The notes below the pieces were generated by a model, which was given only the letters and a program-made list of their open reading frames with translations, searched no databases and was not told where the DNA came from. From positions 1 to 42,151 of the forward strand of contig JABANP010000462.1 of assembly GCA_013115135.1 (NCBI GenBank): a stretch of 42,151 nt of DNA, given 5' to 3'. The position numbers and the translations under genes are program-made. Shown piece after piece: positions 31,539-41,959 of this stretch. How positions within the stretch are numbered: position 1 is the stretch's first letter; each line of letters starts with the position of its first letter. This stretch comes from Perkinsus olseni (lineage: Eukaryota; Perkinsozoa; Perkinsida; Perkinsidae).

Positions 31539-32550
31539 TGTCGTGGTCGTCTGCTTAATACCATAATTCGCTCGCATCATGAAAAGTTGTGTGGGGAAGG
31601 CTGACTTAGGGCCACTCGGCACAGCTGCTGGGCCCGGTTTTCATTTCAAGTTGTGTATCATTACGCTTCCGGCTTTTTCCCGCCGCTTCATACGTTTTCA
31701 TATTTTATTAATTGAAAGCTACAGGCGACCTGTTGAGTGTCAGTACGTCGTTGCACGAAGGGCAGGAAGGTGTGGCGCTTCGACCTGTGACCATCGTGGA
31801 CAGAGCCAATCAGGATTAGCATGACATCACCATAGATCAGCTCGGTTACTCCCATACGAAAGTACTTCTCTTGAAGAAAAAAGCACCTTAACGGTTTGTC
31901 GGGTGACTCTTCGAAGCTGTAGACCACCCGGCGACTCTCCTATGTATCACACCTTCACCGGCATGTGTGAGTTTGAAGTCCAACGTCGACAGTACGACTT
32001 AGTTAGACTAGTCCCGACGTACCTTTGCGTGGGGATCTGTTGAGCCTGTTAAATAGGGTCTGGTCATGAGGCCAAGGAATGTTGCTTCCTGATCGAGGTC
32101 CGTGCAGTACTCGCTTCTACAGCTGCGGGGGCTGTGTGCCCTCTGCTTAGCAAACTGATTCACGGAGCATATTGGTGAACACTTGATCGGTTATTCTTGA
32201 TCGGTTATTGCCCGACAGTACTGGAGTACTGTGTTCAGTCGTGGTGCTGCGATATTGTCTGCCGCGTTACACTCCGCAATCAATGAGCTAATCCTGAAAC
32301 TCAGAATCGATTCTGTATTTCAGACTTACATGACTGAACATTATCACAGCGCGGGAGAGTCTTGTGCCGAGCACGGCTATGTCCATCCTTGCCTGTACTA
32401 CCATAAAGATAGGTCCTCTCCCGGTAGAGATCTCACCGATACATGCCGGATAGAGAATGATGAAGAGTTCCTGCATTAGTATTGATGCAACGTATCAAAG
32501 GCCGCGTGTTCAGGTTTGATGATGATGCCATGTTTTTGCAGTTTTTCTAT
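31539..32550. other. Spacer without recognised gene
   Basis: Open frames such as 31579-31824 and 32231-32479 show no family. The second, just upstream of the SP-RING gene, could hide a 5' exon, but no SAP or PINIT motif is visible. The 18-base string CGAGGTCCGTGCAGTACT, shared with about 19740, is at about 32094-32111. Confidence 0.4.
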
Positions 32551-32573
32551 CAGAATTTCCCACGGCCGCGGCC
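32541..32573 (+). promoter_or_regulatory. Candidate splice acceptor upstream of the SP-RING gene
   Basis: GTTTTTCTATCAG ends at 32553, 20 bases before the ATG at 32574. The frame is open between AG and ATG, so this may be an internal acceptor preceded by unseen exons rather than a trans-splice site. Confidence 0.4.
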
Positions 32574-34246
32574 ATGGCCGGCACCGCGAGCGACTCGGAT
32601 AAAATTGACTACGATGACCATCCATTCACCGTCCTCAGCGTAGAGGACAGTATTCTGCGCCTGCCCTTTTATATGGGCGAGGAATTCGCTGATAAGTCGA
32701 CCGGCGACCCTAGAGGCTCTGGGGTGGAGCTATCCCTTATGGACGTTACTACTGGTAATCAGCCGTAGAAAATCGATCGCCCAACACGCTGAATGGTTCC
32801 TGAGAGTTTACAGTCCAACGCTCTTGCCGATGCACTGAGTAAGGGGCTCTCTGCCTCGAGGACTAGGGGCTCACAGACGTTATAGGATTCGTAGAATTCG
32901 TTCTCTGGAGCACTTGAGGGCATTGCAAAGAAGTGTGTGAGCTCATACTTCAACGCCGGTTCCGTTGGAGTAGCATAGAAGTTCATGGTGGTTGCCTGCA
33001 TGATTCTGCTTACGGTCCAGCGTCATGAAATTCGGGCATTCTGGAGTTCTGGATGATTCAGATTGGCAGACATTTTTTGTGGGGGAAATAATAAAATTAA
33101 AAAAACCATTTTTTAAGAGAACATTTTAGTAAGATTAATTAATTAATTATTAACCCCATGTGTCATCATTTTTTCTATCAGGTGACCGCGTTACCTATCC
33201 GGGCCGAGGCAACCGCTGTGAGCACTTGGAGATTGTTGATCTGATGAATAGCGTTCGACCAGCTCAAACTCTCGTGGACGCCGAGGTACTTGAAGCAGCC
33301 ATCTCTCGTCCTATTCTCGCTTGCCCTCTAGACACTAGAGCTGTCACCGCCCTGGAAGTGCCCTAGATGTGAGCAAGTCTACAACTGCTGCTCCGATCTT
33401 GAGGTTGACGAGTGGTTGCAGCGGATCATTCAACAGGTGAGATTATAACAATTTACAGTAATTGATGTTATTATTTTCCGATTTTTTTCATTTTAGTTTT
33501 TTATTTAATATTTATATTGCTCACTTAATTAATAGTATCCCTTAATGTTCAGCCTAGGGTGGCACAGGCATCAAGTCGTGTTGTTGTCCCACGGCTCTTC
33601 GATCGCTATGCTAGTTGTGATTTGGGCAGATTTCTCTATCGGTTCTGATGGCGCGCCATCACGTATCCCGAAACTCTCTCTATTGTATAGTGTTCTTTTT
33701 CCCCTGTAAAATCGGTTACTTGAGAGTAATGACATAGGGCGAACTCTGCAGCGATGAAATCTTCTGCAGTGTTCCTGTCGCTCTAGGAGGGCATACGGTC
33801 ACCTAGAACAGCCACTGCCGCGTCGATTCTATCTCGAGAATCTTCATAGTGCGGTGGTGATGAATCTCAGACGACAGACACGTCTGTCCGGCTGTATCTG
33901 GACGGATCCTGGGCCGACTCAGCAGGCTTGTATGTGATCGGGGACGGCAGTACAGAGAGGGTTGATCTCACCACGGACTCTGCGGATGAATCTCCAGAGC
34001 CTCAGCCCAAGCGACGGCGAGAAGCTGAGTAAGTAGCTTGCTGGTATCTTCGGAATCTTCGCTGTGCGCAACCTTCGCCTTCAAGGGAATTCTATGACAC
34101 TGCACGGAGCAGGATGCCCGATACGGTGCCTGCTACTCTTGGTCAGGTCCGACGAGCAGACACCAGAGGTTGATTTAACGTCCTCCAATGGCGATGATGA
34201 TGCGCCGAGAGAGGCCATCGTCGATTTGGATTCAGACGACGACTGA
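32574..34246 (+). CDS. PIAS/Siz-type SP-RING protein (putative SUMO E3 ligase)
   Basis: Exons in phase: 32574-32754, 33182-33285, 33341-33436, an unresolved one from 33553, 33871-34028 and 34147-34246 (TGA). Exons 1-3 join into an SP-RING: VELSLMDVTTGDRVTYPGRG, then NRCEHLEIVDL and LSPPWKCPRCEQVYNC, keeping the C-H-C-C zinc ligands and the PxRG and WxCPxC landmarks of PIAS and Siz ligases. Downstream exons carry VDLTTDSADESPE, a basic PKRRRE (possible nuclear signal), VDLTSSNGDDD and IVDLDSDDD, like the acidic SUMO-interacting motifs of the same family. These enzymes transfer SUMO from Ubc9, usually in the nucleus. SAP and PINIT domains are not visible; either they are absent or their exons lie upstream of 32554. 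Intron 1 (427 bp) contains an 80-codon open frame on the minus strand. Confidence 0.82.
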
Positions 34247-34310
34247 GTTTCTCATCCACCGGCCCGCGTTTCGAGGGGGCACTGATCGGTGGCTGCTGCC
34301 TGCAGTCGAG

Positions 34311-34344
34311 TAGATTATCCTAGTTCTCACTGTTGCGGATTCCC
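34311..34344 (+). promoter_or_regulatory. Candidate trans-splice acceptor of the Maf-like gene
   Basis: TAGATTATCCTAG ends at 34323, 21 bases before the ATG at 34345. The preceding SP-RING gene stops only about 100 bases upstream, so there is little room for a conventional promoter. Confidence 0.4.
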
Positions 34345-36675
34345 ATGGCGGTAGATAACTCTTCGACCTCTTCTCAACCACCAGGATCGGTCCGCGTCCC
34401 TCCGAAGGCTGACAGAAGTCTCATCGACCTTACCAAAAAATACGATATCATTCTTGGTGGGTCCCGCCGCCCTTCTCTGTCAACTAGCTTATTCCATTTG
34501 ATATCGTCTCGTTTAGTCCTGCTTGCCGAAATCGGCGGAATATTATGGTACTATCATATTACTATACTGTACCATCACAATTGTAATTATCCTTGAATCA
34601 AACTGATAATATTAAACTGATAAACTGATATCACTATACGGTAATTTAATTGATCGAGCTCACTCTTCCACTGTAGATGAGTAATCGCTACTACTGCTAC
34701 CTACGTCGGAACCCAGCTCTTCGCAGAACGTCCTACACGATTCACTCGCTGCTCCTTTTTGGGCCTGATAGCCGACCGAGCTGCATTCGTTCAGGTAGCA
34801 GTTCGAAATGGCGACGGACCGTCTTGGAGGCCAGCGGCTGTCGATGCGTGGATGTTATATCTCCCGACATCGATGAGAAGAGCATTCGAGGCAGCACTCC
34901 CTTAGTGAGCCCCTACCCGCCGTGGACGCCCGATGCGTCGTTGGCAGGAAACAACGTACAAGATTACCAAGGAGAAGGCTGATGCTATCATGGACAGGAT
35001 CGGCGACAAGGGCTGGACGGGCCTGCTGGTTTGCTCCGATCAGGTGGGCTATAACCAACCATTAATGGCAATGGACTCTGTGAAGCCTAGGGACCATTCA
35101 CATGACGATTTGTGTATAGACATAGAACATTATGATACTGTATAAGTAATTATTAATAATTACTGTAGAGATGGTATAAGAAAATCTTGGATAATTAAAA
35201 ATTCAAAATATTCGCATTTTATATTATTAGGAAAAATTTTTCAATTGTACATTATTAAAAAATCTACACTTTTATTTTTTACTTAATTTACTCTACCTAA
35301 TTTTTACTCGAAATTTTGCATCTTAAAAATTCTGATGTCTGAATCTTTTTCATTAGTCAAAATTGTGGAATGAAATAGTAATTGATGATTGCATCTTCAC
35401 GTCAGCATAAGTGTAGAATCTTGCTCTCTTGCCATTTCGCAACGTTGAAAATTTGACGCGAGGGCAGCTATCGTTCAATTCTAAGGTATCAGTTTGTGAC
35501 GGAGAATGCCGAGAGAAGCCGGAGACTGTCGAGGAGGCACGAAGGTAGCAAGACAGTCGTTGATACCGCACCCTCTTCGCTTCATGGAAGGAGGCAGGTT
35601 CATCCGCTCCTACACTGATGAAGGCCTTCCTGTGTCAACCATCTCCACGATGGTTGTTGTTGATATAGAGACCGGCCGACGAGCCTATGGCAACCATGAG
35701 GCGACTGTGCGGTGAGGAGGGCACGCTGGTCCATCATCCATTCGTCTCGCCGTTCTGACGACTAGTATGCCCTCGTACGTTCACCTCACGCGTTACCGAT
35801 CTTATCATAGGATAATTTGATATGATATAGGATAGGTGAAGGTGTTAAATGGTATTATACACTATTCTCTTCTCGCGCTACGTCATCTGTTGTTAGCCCT
35901 CCACAATGGCCTCGGTCCATACACGGCTGTCTCTATTTTAGTGTCTATTAATACGTCTATTCATTATTGATAATTTTAATAATATCCACGTTCAATTATA
36001 TTTTTATCTTCATTTCGCTGTAGTTTTACTCACCTATTATTAAGATACGTATAATTTTGATAATCTTTAATTATTAACTAGGCCTTCGTATCGAAAAAAG
36101 CGGAGCTCGGCACGAAGTCTCGGGTTCGAACCCCAGCCCGGGCTTTTTTCCGTATTCTTTCGGGTTCAAAAACAGCGGTCCACGACGGCTTTGCTTGGTA
36201 GAACATGGATGAGAGCGATTTCGTATTTTTTATAGAATACACAAACCGCGAGCCTTCGAATGGTATGTGTCTCGCGTGTTGAATCGACAATGTCAAATGA
36301 TTTGAGAAATAATTTGAACGAACGAACGAACGCACAAAAAAGCGCAGAAGTGACAGTATATGCTCCCCTCGCTTCGCTCGCTCCGCAATTATCAGTATGA
36401 ACTATTAAATAAACAATCTGTAGGTTCGCCCCCATCCCCCCGGCTGTCGTTGATCGTCTAGTTGAGCCTTGTTCCCCTATCTATACTTGTTCCGGTGGCT
36501 TCTCGATAGACGATCCTATCATGGGCCAGGTGAGAATCTTTGCATGCACAGCGAAGATTTTCTTTCTCAGTACTGCACGAGCGTTAAAGGAGGTGTGGAC
36601 GCCGTCATGGGGATGCCCCTCGGCCTCCTCGAAAAGCTCATCGTCGAAGTCACTTCCGATACCCCAGCCGAGTGA
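34345..36675 (+). CDS. maf: Maf-like nucleoside triphosphate pyrophosphatase
   Basis: Seven exons agree in phase: 34345-34456, 34795-34904, 34948-35043, 35486-35544, 35598-35711, 36424-36529 and 36571-36675 (TGA), 233 residues. The Maf landmarks appear in order: YDIILGSSSKWRRTVLEASG, VISPDIDEKSIRG, YKITKEKADAIMDRIG, GLLVCSDQ, CDGECREKPETVEEARR, VSTISTMVVVDIETG, CSGGFSIDDPIMGQ and GGVDAVMGMPLGLLEKLI. Maf proteins hydrolyse modified or canonical nucleotides (dTTP, UTP, m7GTP types) to monophosphates. The SxSxxR substrate loop is kept with Lys-Trp-Arg in place of the common Pro-Arg-Arg, and the ADTVV strand reads CSDQV, with Asp kept. A 30-residue N-terminal extension precedes the core and is Ser/Pro-rich, not clearly a presequence. 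Intron 5 (712 bp) contains a tRNA-like relic. Very probably a cytosolic housekeeping or house-cleaning enzyme. Confidence 0.9.
36105..36147 (+). repeat. tRNA B-box-like element in a Maf intron
   Basis: AGTCTCGGGTTCGAACCCCA forms a perfect T-arm and is followed by GCCCGGGC and T6 (36142-36147), then CCGTATTC. A similar B box, T6 and (C/A)GTATTCGT arrangement occurs at 24640-24680, suggesting one tRNA-derived family. Confidence 0.5.
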
Positions 36676-36734
36676 ATTCAAGTTTCGAGCGCTTACTAAT
36701 TTCCGGGTTCAGATGGTGGGAATTCTTCTCGCGG

Positions 36735-36753
36735 CTGCCTCTCTTAGTAAACA
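36735..36753 (+). promoter_or_regulatory. Candidate trans-splice acceptor of the THUMP gene
   Basis: GCTGCCTCTCTTAG ends at 36747 and leaves just 6 bases before the ATG at 36754. The Maf stop codon is only 79 bases before this ATG. Confidence 0.5.
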
Positions 36754-39300
36754 ATGAACCTCCGCCTTCCTCGGTTTTTCTCAACAGCGGGCTGTCAGTA
36801 TTCCGCCACATCCGGATCGCTGCTGCTGCGGTGTCGAGCTGGTCTCGAGAAGATCCTCGCCGGGGAAGTCAGCCGGAGTCTCAAACAGTGCATGTCCATC
36901 ATCATTGACGGTATAGGTGAACGCGTTACTAGCCCCCCTAAAGAAGAGGAATAAGGGGACGGGTGGTACTGGCGGCCACGTAGTCATTTTCAACTCGGGA
37001 GAGGTCGAATTTCGGTCACCCACCGCGGAAGCCGTCGAGCTTTTATCACAGAAGTAGCCCTCAGGTCTCTCTCCTGTAACGAAAGGGCTTCCCCTCCACA
37101 GGTGTCGAGTGGCCCAGTCCATCTCCCAGAGGGTAGCCCCAACCTCGTCTTCGAGCTCATCGGCGTACTTCCCCTGTACAGGCCTGGATGATCTGATCGA
37201 ACGGCTGGGTACAGGGCCGCTATCAGGGGTAGGCTAGAGCTGCTGCTGCTTGTCGACCATGTAAAAAGCTGCTATCCCCTCGCTGTTTTCTCACCCACTC
37301 TCGCCTTTATCGGGTATATAGAAATAAGAAAGATGAAGTTGACCTCGTTCGATAATATTGACACGAATAATCTCTGCTGTGTTGCGTCTCGGTGACAGCT
37401 ATCTTGTCTGAGCGTTCTTACCTAAGGGATCCATATCAGTGACCGTTTCGTGCTAGCTTGTGACTCTATCTAAACCATGTGAAAGTTCATCTCCAAACTC
37501 TTATGAGTCTGCGAAAAACGAAAATTATTCGGAATTTTCGAAGAAAAATACAGTTTGAATACGACTGCTGCTTGTCTAGGTTCTTCGTGAGAGGAAGGCC
37601 TTCATCTGCCGAGTAACCAGTGGTAACTCTAAGCTCGATGGAGGGCCTGCTGTGGTCCAAAAGCTGAACGCTGCACTAGCACTGACGACCGAGGTAGCCG
37701 CGCCGTCCCTCCTACTACATCATGAAGTGCTCTGAAGTCACTAACCGTAACGTGGGGACGCCCTCCGAGAGGGCAGATGGTACCGTTGGTTTAACTCAAG
37801 TCGGTTCTTGCTCGGCCTGGCTCGGTCATCCCTGTTGATAGGTCACTAACGGAGCGCCAGTGATGATAGACGTCTCAGACGACATGTGCTCTGTCGAGTA
37901 CGTTAGACGGGATCAATCAACGACAAGGCCGTGGCTGGATGACTCCCCACCCACTGGCACTGAAGAAGAGAAGCCGCTTCGACAACCTAGCTGGAGTACC
38001 ATCGGACCTGGCAGAGGTCCACCTCCCAGACGACGGCCCAGTCCACCACCCTATAGAGGGGTCATTCCGGCGCCTACTGTAGCAGCGGCTGCTGTCCTCA
38101 AGTACGGGTTACCACCAACAAGGACATCCGCCGGTTAGTCTCATCGATTCAGGACCAGTATACTCTCGATCCTTTCCCGAACCCCCGCCAACCGGGCCGC
38201 TACTGAAGATGTTCTCGTCTGGGACCCCTTCTGTGGACAGGGTAGGTCCTCGGGGCTCGTCTCCCTGGGGCGTGTGCGTGAGTCTGATTCTCTCCCAAAT
38301 TCCCTAAGTAGGGAAGCAAACCCGCATGAACGCTCCAATAGAGCCGCATCATGCTGAGGAATTATCATTCGCGATCTGCCTTTAGACCGGAACCATCCCC
38401 GTATTCCTTTTCTCTACAGGTACGCTCATGCTGGAGCTAGCCTCGGTGGTCCTCGGAGTACCTCTGTCCGCTGCAACAGAAGTGAAGGCTACGCCCTACG
38501 CCAACGCCCATAGACTCCAAATTATCGCCACTGATCCTCTCGAAGAAAACGTAACCGCAGCGCGGACTAACCTAGGAAAGTGAGGGGGTGGCAAATAGGG
38601 GTCGGTAACGATTGTGAAGACGGGTTGGTTGCGTGAAGCGCTGGTCAACTTCAATGATGCCTTTGGTATTATCGGCTTTGCTTTACTTCACTCCTTATTG
38701 CATCCAAAGATCCATTTGCATCATTCTTTTTCGGAACAATAAGAGTTAATACCAAATTTTTCGCGGCTGATATCGTCATACGATATGTCGTTGTATGAGG
38801 ACTATCATTGATAGTGTCAATGGCGTCGTCATTAATGGGTATCTTTGTTAACTTGTATGTTGCTTTAGATTCTCGACATACTGTCAACCATGGTTCCCTC
38901 CTCGATCAACGACCAATGCTCGCAATTCATCACCCTCGGCAGCGCCTCACTATGGCGGCCGGAAAATTAAGCGGGAACCCCTCCGGCACGAGGAGGCCGA
39001 TTCTAATGTGTAGCTTTCTGTTCGAGTGGCATTCTTCCTTCAATAGTTCGTCGTCTTGCCGCTAGCGACGATGGGGACGAGTGGCTTCCTCCCTGATGTA
39101 CGCAAATGTTCACGAGTTGCTGCTTACAGGTCGGCCGAAGATGAGCTGTTGAGCCAGGCGGAGGCGAGCTCGAGTCCGGCAAGGCCTGTAGGGTCAGACC
39201 CGCGGTCCTTCTCGACGGACGAGGATAAGTCCTGGAACATACCAATACGCTTCTCAATAAACCAGGCACCGTTCCACAGCGTGCGTTCACGTCAGCATCA
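36754..39300 (+). CDS. THUMP-domain RNA methyltransferase (THUMPD/RlmL-type); 3' end uncertain
   Basis: Exons in phase: 36754-36867, 36917-37053, 37102-37228, 37580-37693, 37842-38101, 38153-38241, 38420-38579 and probably 39130 to about 39280. The N-terminus MNLRLPRFFSTAGCQYSA looks like a mitochondrial presequence, and then CRAGLEKILAGEV, VVIFNSGEVEFRS and AEAVELLSQK fit the ferredoxin-like start of THUMP enzymes. FICRVTSGNSKLDGGP and VMIDVSDDMCSVEYVRR fit the THUMP domain. GVIPAPTVAAAAVLK, VLVWDPFCGQGTLMLELASV and LQIIATDPLEENVTAARTNL form the SAM-binding motifs of a UPF0020-type methyltransferase. Such enzymes make N2-methylguanosine in tRNA or rRNA. The catalytic NPPY-like motif expected next is not visible in the exon I assigned after 39130 (SAEDELLSQAEASSSP), so the C-terminal third is unresolved or degenerate. 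Introns before 38579 are 48-351 bp; the one after 38579 would be 550 bp. Confidence 0.78.
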
Positions 39301-39680
39301 GTAGGAGTATCGGAGTATTCCGCTGGACAGGTCCTCCCCCACATTCAGGGCCCGATGATAATAACTCATGTACACTCACAAAGGTCGGCCAGGGTTACCT
39401 CGCCGCTCACGGAATCATCCTGGGCAGCCCATCGGTGTCGAAGACTCTCAGCTATCACTGCTCTCGAAGGGTTTGTACGATATTGAGAAGCAAATAGATC
39501 TTTCAGTGTCGCGAACGTCCAATGGCATGAGTACTCTACCATTCAGAAACCTATCTGGCGGGTGAGGCTCCCTATGCGCCGCTTGAGGATATCACATTAG
39601 CGAGTTGAGACAGCAAATTGGCAATAGGGTCGAGATGAACGGACCCAATCTGCGAACAAAGAAGTCATTTCAGGCTGGTC

Positions 39681-40071
39681 TCAAATAACAAATTCAATTT
39701 CGCGATTGAGGCCCTCAATTTCTTGACTACGGAGCCATAGTCGCAATATAGGGGGAATGGCATGGTTCAGTAGTCGTCGTCGTACCTCTCCTTCGGAAGG
39801 CTTTTCCCCCACGAGCATGCGGAATAGAATTGCGTACCCGACTGGAGTCCTCGATAGGGCCTCTCCCAGTGACTCAACTTTCACAATGGCCTTCTGTCCA
39901 ACCAGTGCTGGGTTTCTCAGGTTTGCGACTCACCAAGGCATCAAGATGTTCCAGACCTTCGGTCATCTGGTCGGCTCGAGAAACGACTGGGCTGGGGTGT
40001 ACGTCCTGACGGACTCTAAAGCGTTCCAGTAAGCTCTCGCAAATCACCCGCAGCGATGCAGTCCAATCCAT
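39681..40071 (-). CDS. Unrecognised small two-exon gene
   Basis: Minus-strand exons 40071-39934 and 39893-39681 join in phase 0 across a 40-bp intron with GTGAGT and GGACAG ends, giving 116 residues. It starts MDWTASLRVICESLLERFRV, continues SRADQMTEGLEHLDAL|KAIVKVESLGEALSR and VGYAILFRMLVGEKPSEGE, and ends LNREIEFVI. It looks like a mostly helical protein. A second possible donor (GTACGA) follows EKPSEGE, so the last 37 residues may be intron or alternative. An AG (ATATATTAG) lies 20 bases before the ATG. No family is recognised. Confidence 0.5.
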
Positions 40072-41080
40072 CGCTCTCCATTCTCGGGATACTAATATAT
40101 GATTCTTCGGTATTAGGACGTACTCGCGTCTCGTCTGGGAGACCCAATTTGAGATTCAAACTTCGCCCGATAGCAAAATGCGGCTACTCCGATGGACCGG
40201 CCTTAGAAGGGGTGAAGCGGCGGCTACCTCTTCGGTCAAGAAATCCCGATAGTTGTAACACGTTGAGCATTTTTCTGAATTCACTGTTTCTGTCCTACTG
40301 GGTTCCGAGTTCTCATGATGAAAGTCTCCTAAGAGGGAAGAATTCTCGTTTGAATGCCCAAGTTTATGCGGCTCCCGCTAAGCGAAATCAACTTGTAGAT
40401 CATCGGTGATCTAACGTGCCACATTTTCATTCGGGTTTGGATTTTATCGTTGGTCCACTGGGTTTGGGTTTTCGAACGTGAGCGACTTTCCCTACTGTCC
40501 TCTCGACAAGATACCACGGTGGGAAATAAAGGTTCAACCTCTTCTGCTCCGGCATCGGTTAGCTCACTGTACCCACCCAAAGCATCGCTAACTCGACTCT
40601 CCCGTCCCTTGGCTGCAGAAAACCGGACCATTGAGCGACCACGTGTATCCCGGAGCTTATTGCAGAAATTGAGTTGCCCGTACAGAGCGGCGTGGAAGCA
40701 TATCACAGTGCCGCATATTGAATAATACGACCTCGTTCGAACCTCCGTCGAGCCACTTACAAAACAAACACGACCGCAGAATTAAACAACATCATAACCA
40801 ACAACAACATGCTGTTGTGGTGTCGCAGTGTCTTGTTCGGCCCTCTTCCTCCCGCCGTCAAGATCGGGGAGGGTACATGTAAAGGTAGATGCTCGAGTGG
40901 TATCCATCTGAGGAACCAGGGAATCGGATAGCGCTTTCGTGTCCCCTCATCAAATCCGTGAGCTAGCCATAAGGCCCAGCGTTCATTGCCCCTCAAAAGA
41001 AGCCGTCGTATTGCCGATTGTTAACATCTTTAGTATTCAGAATCCGTGAGTTCCAGATCAGACACAAGATGGGAGGTAAC
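40072..41080. other. Spacer; may contain the 3' exon of the GNAT gene
   Basis: The minus-strand frame 40996-40757 (ERWALWLAHGFDEGTRKRYP) is protein-like and could continue the acetyltransferase gene in phase 2, using a weak donor. The minus-strand frame 40706-40329 and the overlapping plus-strand frame 40450-40725 match nothing known. Confidence 0.35.
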
Positions 41081-41427
41081 TCACAGTCGATATAAGTGAA
41101 GTTTGCCTTCTTGTAGAGCTTAATAGCGGCATTGTTCGTCGGGCCGACAATTAAGTATACCGCCATAACATCTGGTCGCTTCTCACGGATCTGACGCCGC
41201 AGGAGAGTTCCTCAGAAGACATCAGCGTGGAAATTGCGTGCCTCCCATGGGACTGTGGTTACATTATCGAGTGCTTTCGTGAGCATGGTACTCCCGACAC
41301 GCTTCTTCTGCCATGCTAGAGTGACTTCTATACGCCGTATATAAACCACCGTGGCATCGTCGTCTTCTGTCATGTTCCTAAGGCAGAGAGTCTTCATGTT
41401 CCGCCGGCAGTTGGAAGGACCAGTCAT
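41081..41427 (-). CDS. GNAT-family N-acetyltransferase (core exons only)
   Basis: Two minus-strand exons join in phase 0: an exon ending at 41263 and 41190 to about 41085. Together they read VVYIRRIEVTLAWQKKRVGS, TMLTKALDN, then IREKRPDVMAVYLIVGPTNN and AAIKLYKKANFTYID. This is the heart of a GNAT fold: strand 4, the acetyl-CoA loop (QKKRVGS where QxxGxG/A is usual), and the N-x-x-A-x-x-x-Y-x-K-x-x-F signature. The order and spacing recall N-terminal acetyltransferases such as NAA50/NAA60. A possible upstream exon (about 41710-41620, minus strand: MDYRPLLINGSYQIFVAVDP) would give the preceding strands; a downstream one may lie at 40996-40880. The loop has Arg-Val in place of the usual first Gly pair, so acetyl-CoA binding could be altered. 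Confidence 0.7.
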
Positions 41428-41737
41428 ACTACACCACCTCTTAATCCGTCGGCCTGAAACGCAGTCGGCTATCTAATTGACATTACATTGCAGAGAGAAC
41501 ACCGTCAGGCACACTATCCAAGCTTAAGGTGGTCCATAGTACTTTTGCCGACGACACCCTGAGGGAGCATCGTGTATTCAACATCACATGCAGAGACGGA
41601 CACCACGCAGGTCCACGGGAGAGTACCCACCATGCCATGTTGCACTTTCGGATCAACCGCGACGAAGATCTGGTAGGAGCCGTTAATGAGCAAAGGGCGA
41701 TAATCCATCACATCGCCCCTCTCTTGCTGGCCGATAT

Positions 41738-41949
41738 ATGAGCTCAGAAGCATTGGAACTGCGAGGTGGGTTGGCAGCCAGTAGGTTGGGAGGCTTTGCC
41801 GGGTTCGAGTACAACACGAGAGCAGACAGAACACCAGAATGTATCAAGCTTGCGGAGTTGATTAATCTCATTGAAAACGGAACTGGAGATGCAACCCATT
41901 CGGTTGATAAGATGGTGCTCACGGCAATGGTTGAGCGGTGTGCCCCTGG
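41738..41949 (+). CDS. Possible first exon of an unrecognised gene
   Basis: From ATG 41738 the frame reads MSSEALELRGGLAASRLGGF, then CIKLAELINLIENGTG and VDKMVLTAMVERCAPG, up to a good donor (GTAGGT) at 41950, where the next codon would be a stop. Composition is protein-like. It lies opposite the possible N-terminal exon of the GNAT gene, so one of the two is probably wrong. No family is recognised, and the next exon lies beyond the GATCC-rich repeat, outside the window or absent. Confidence 0.33.
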
Positions 41950-41959
41950 GTAGGTATGC

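Noticed and set aside
36781..37122. 113-codon minus-strand frame
   Set aside because: It is antisense to the first exons of the THUMP gene, whose reading frames and splice phases are well supported.
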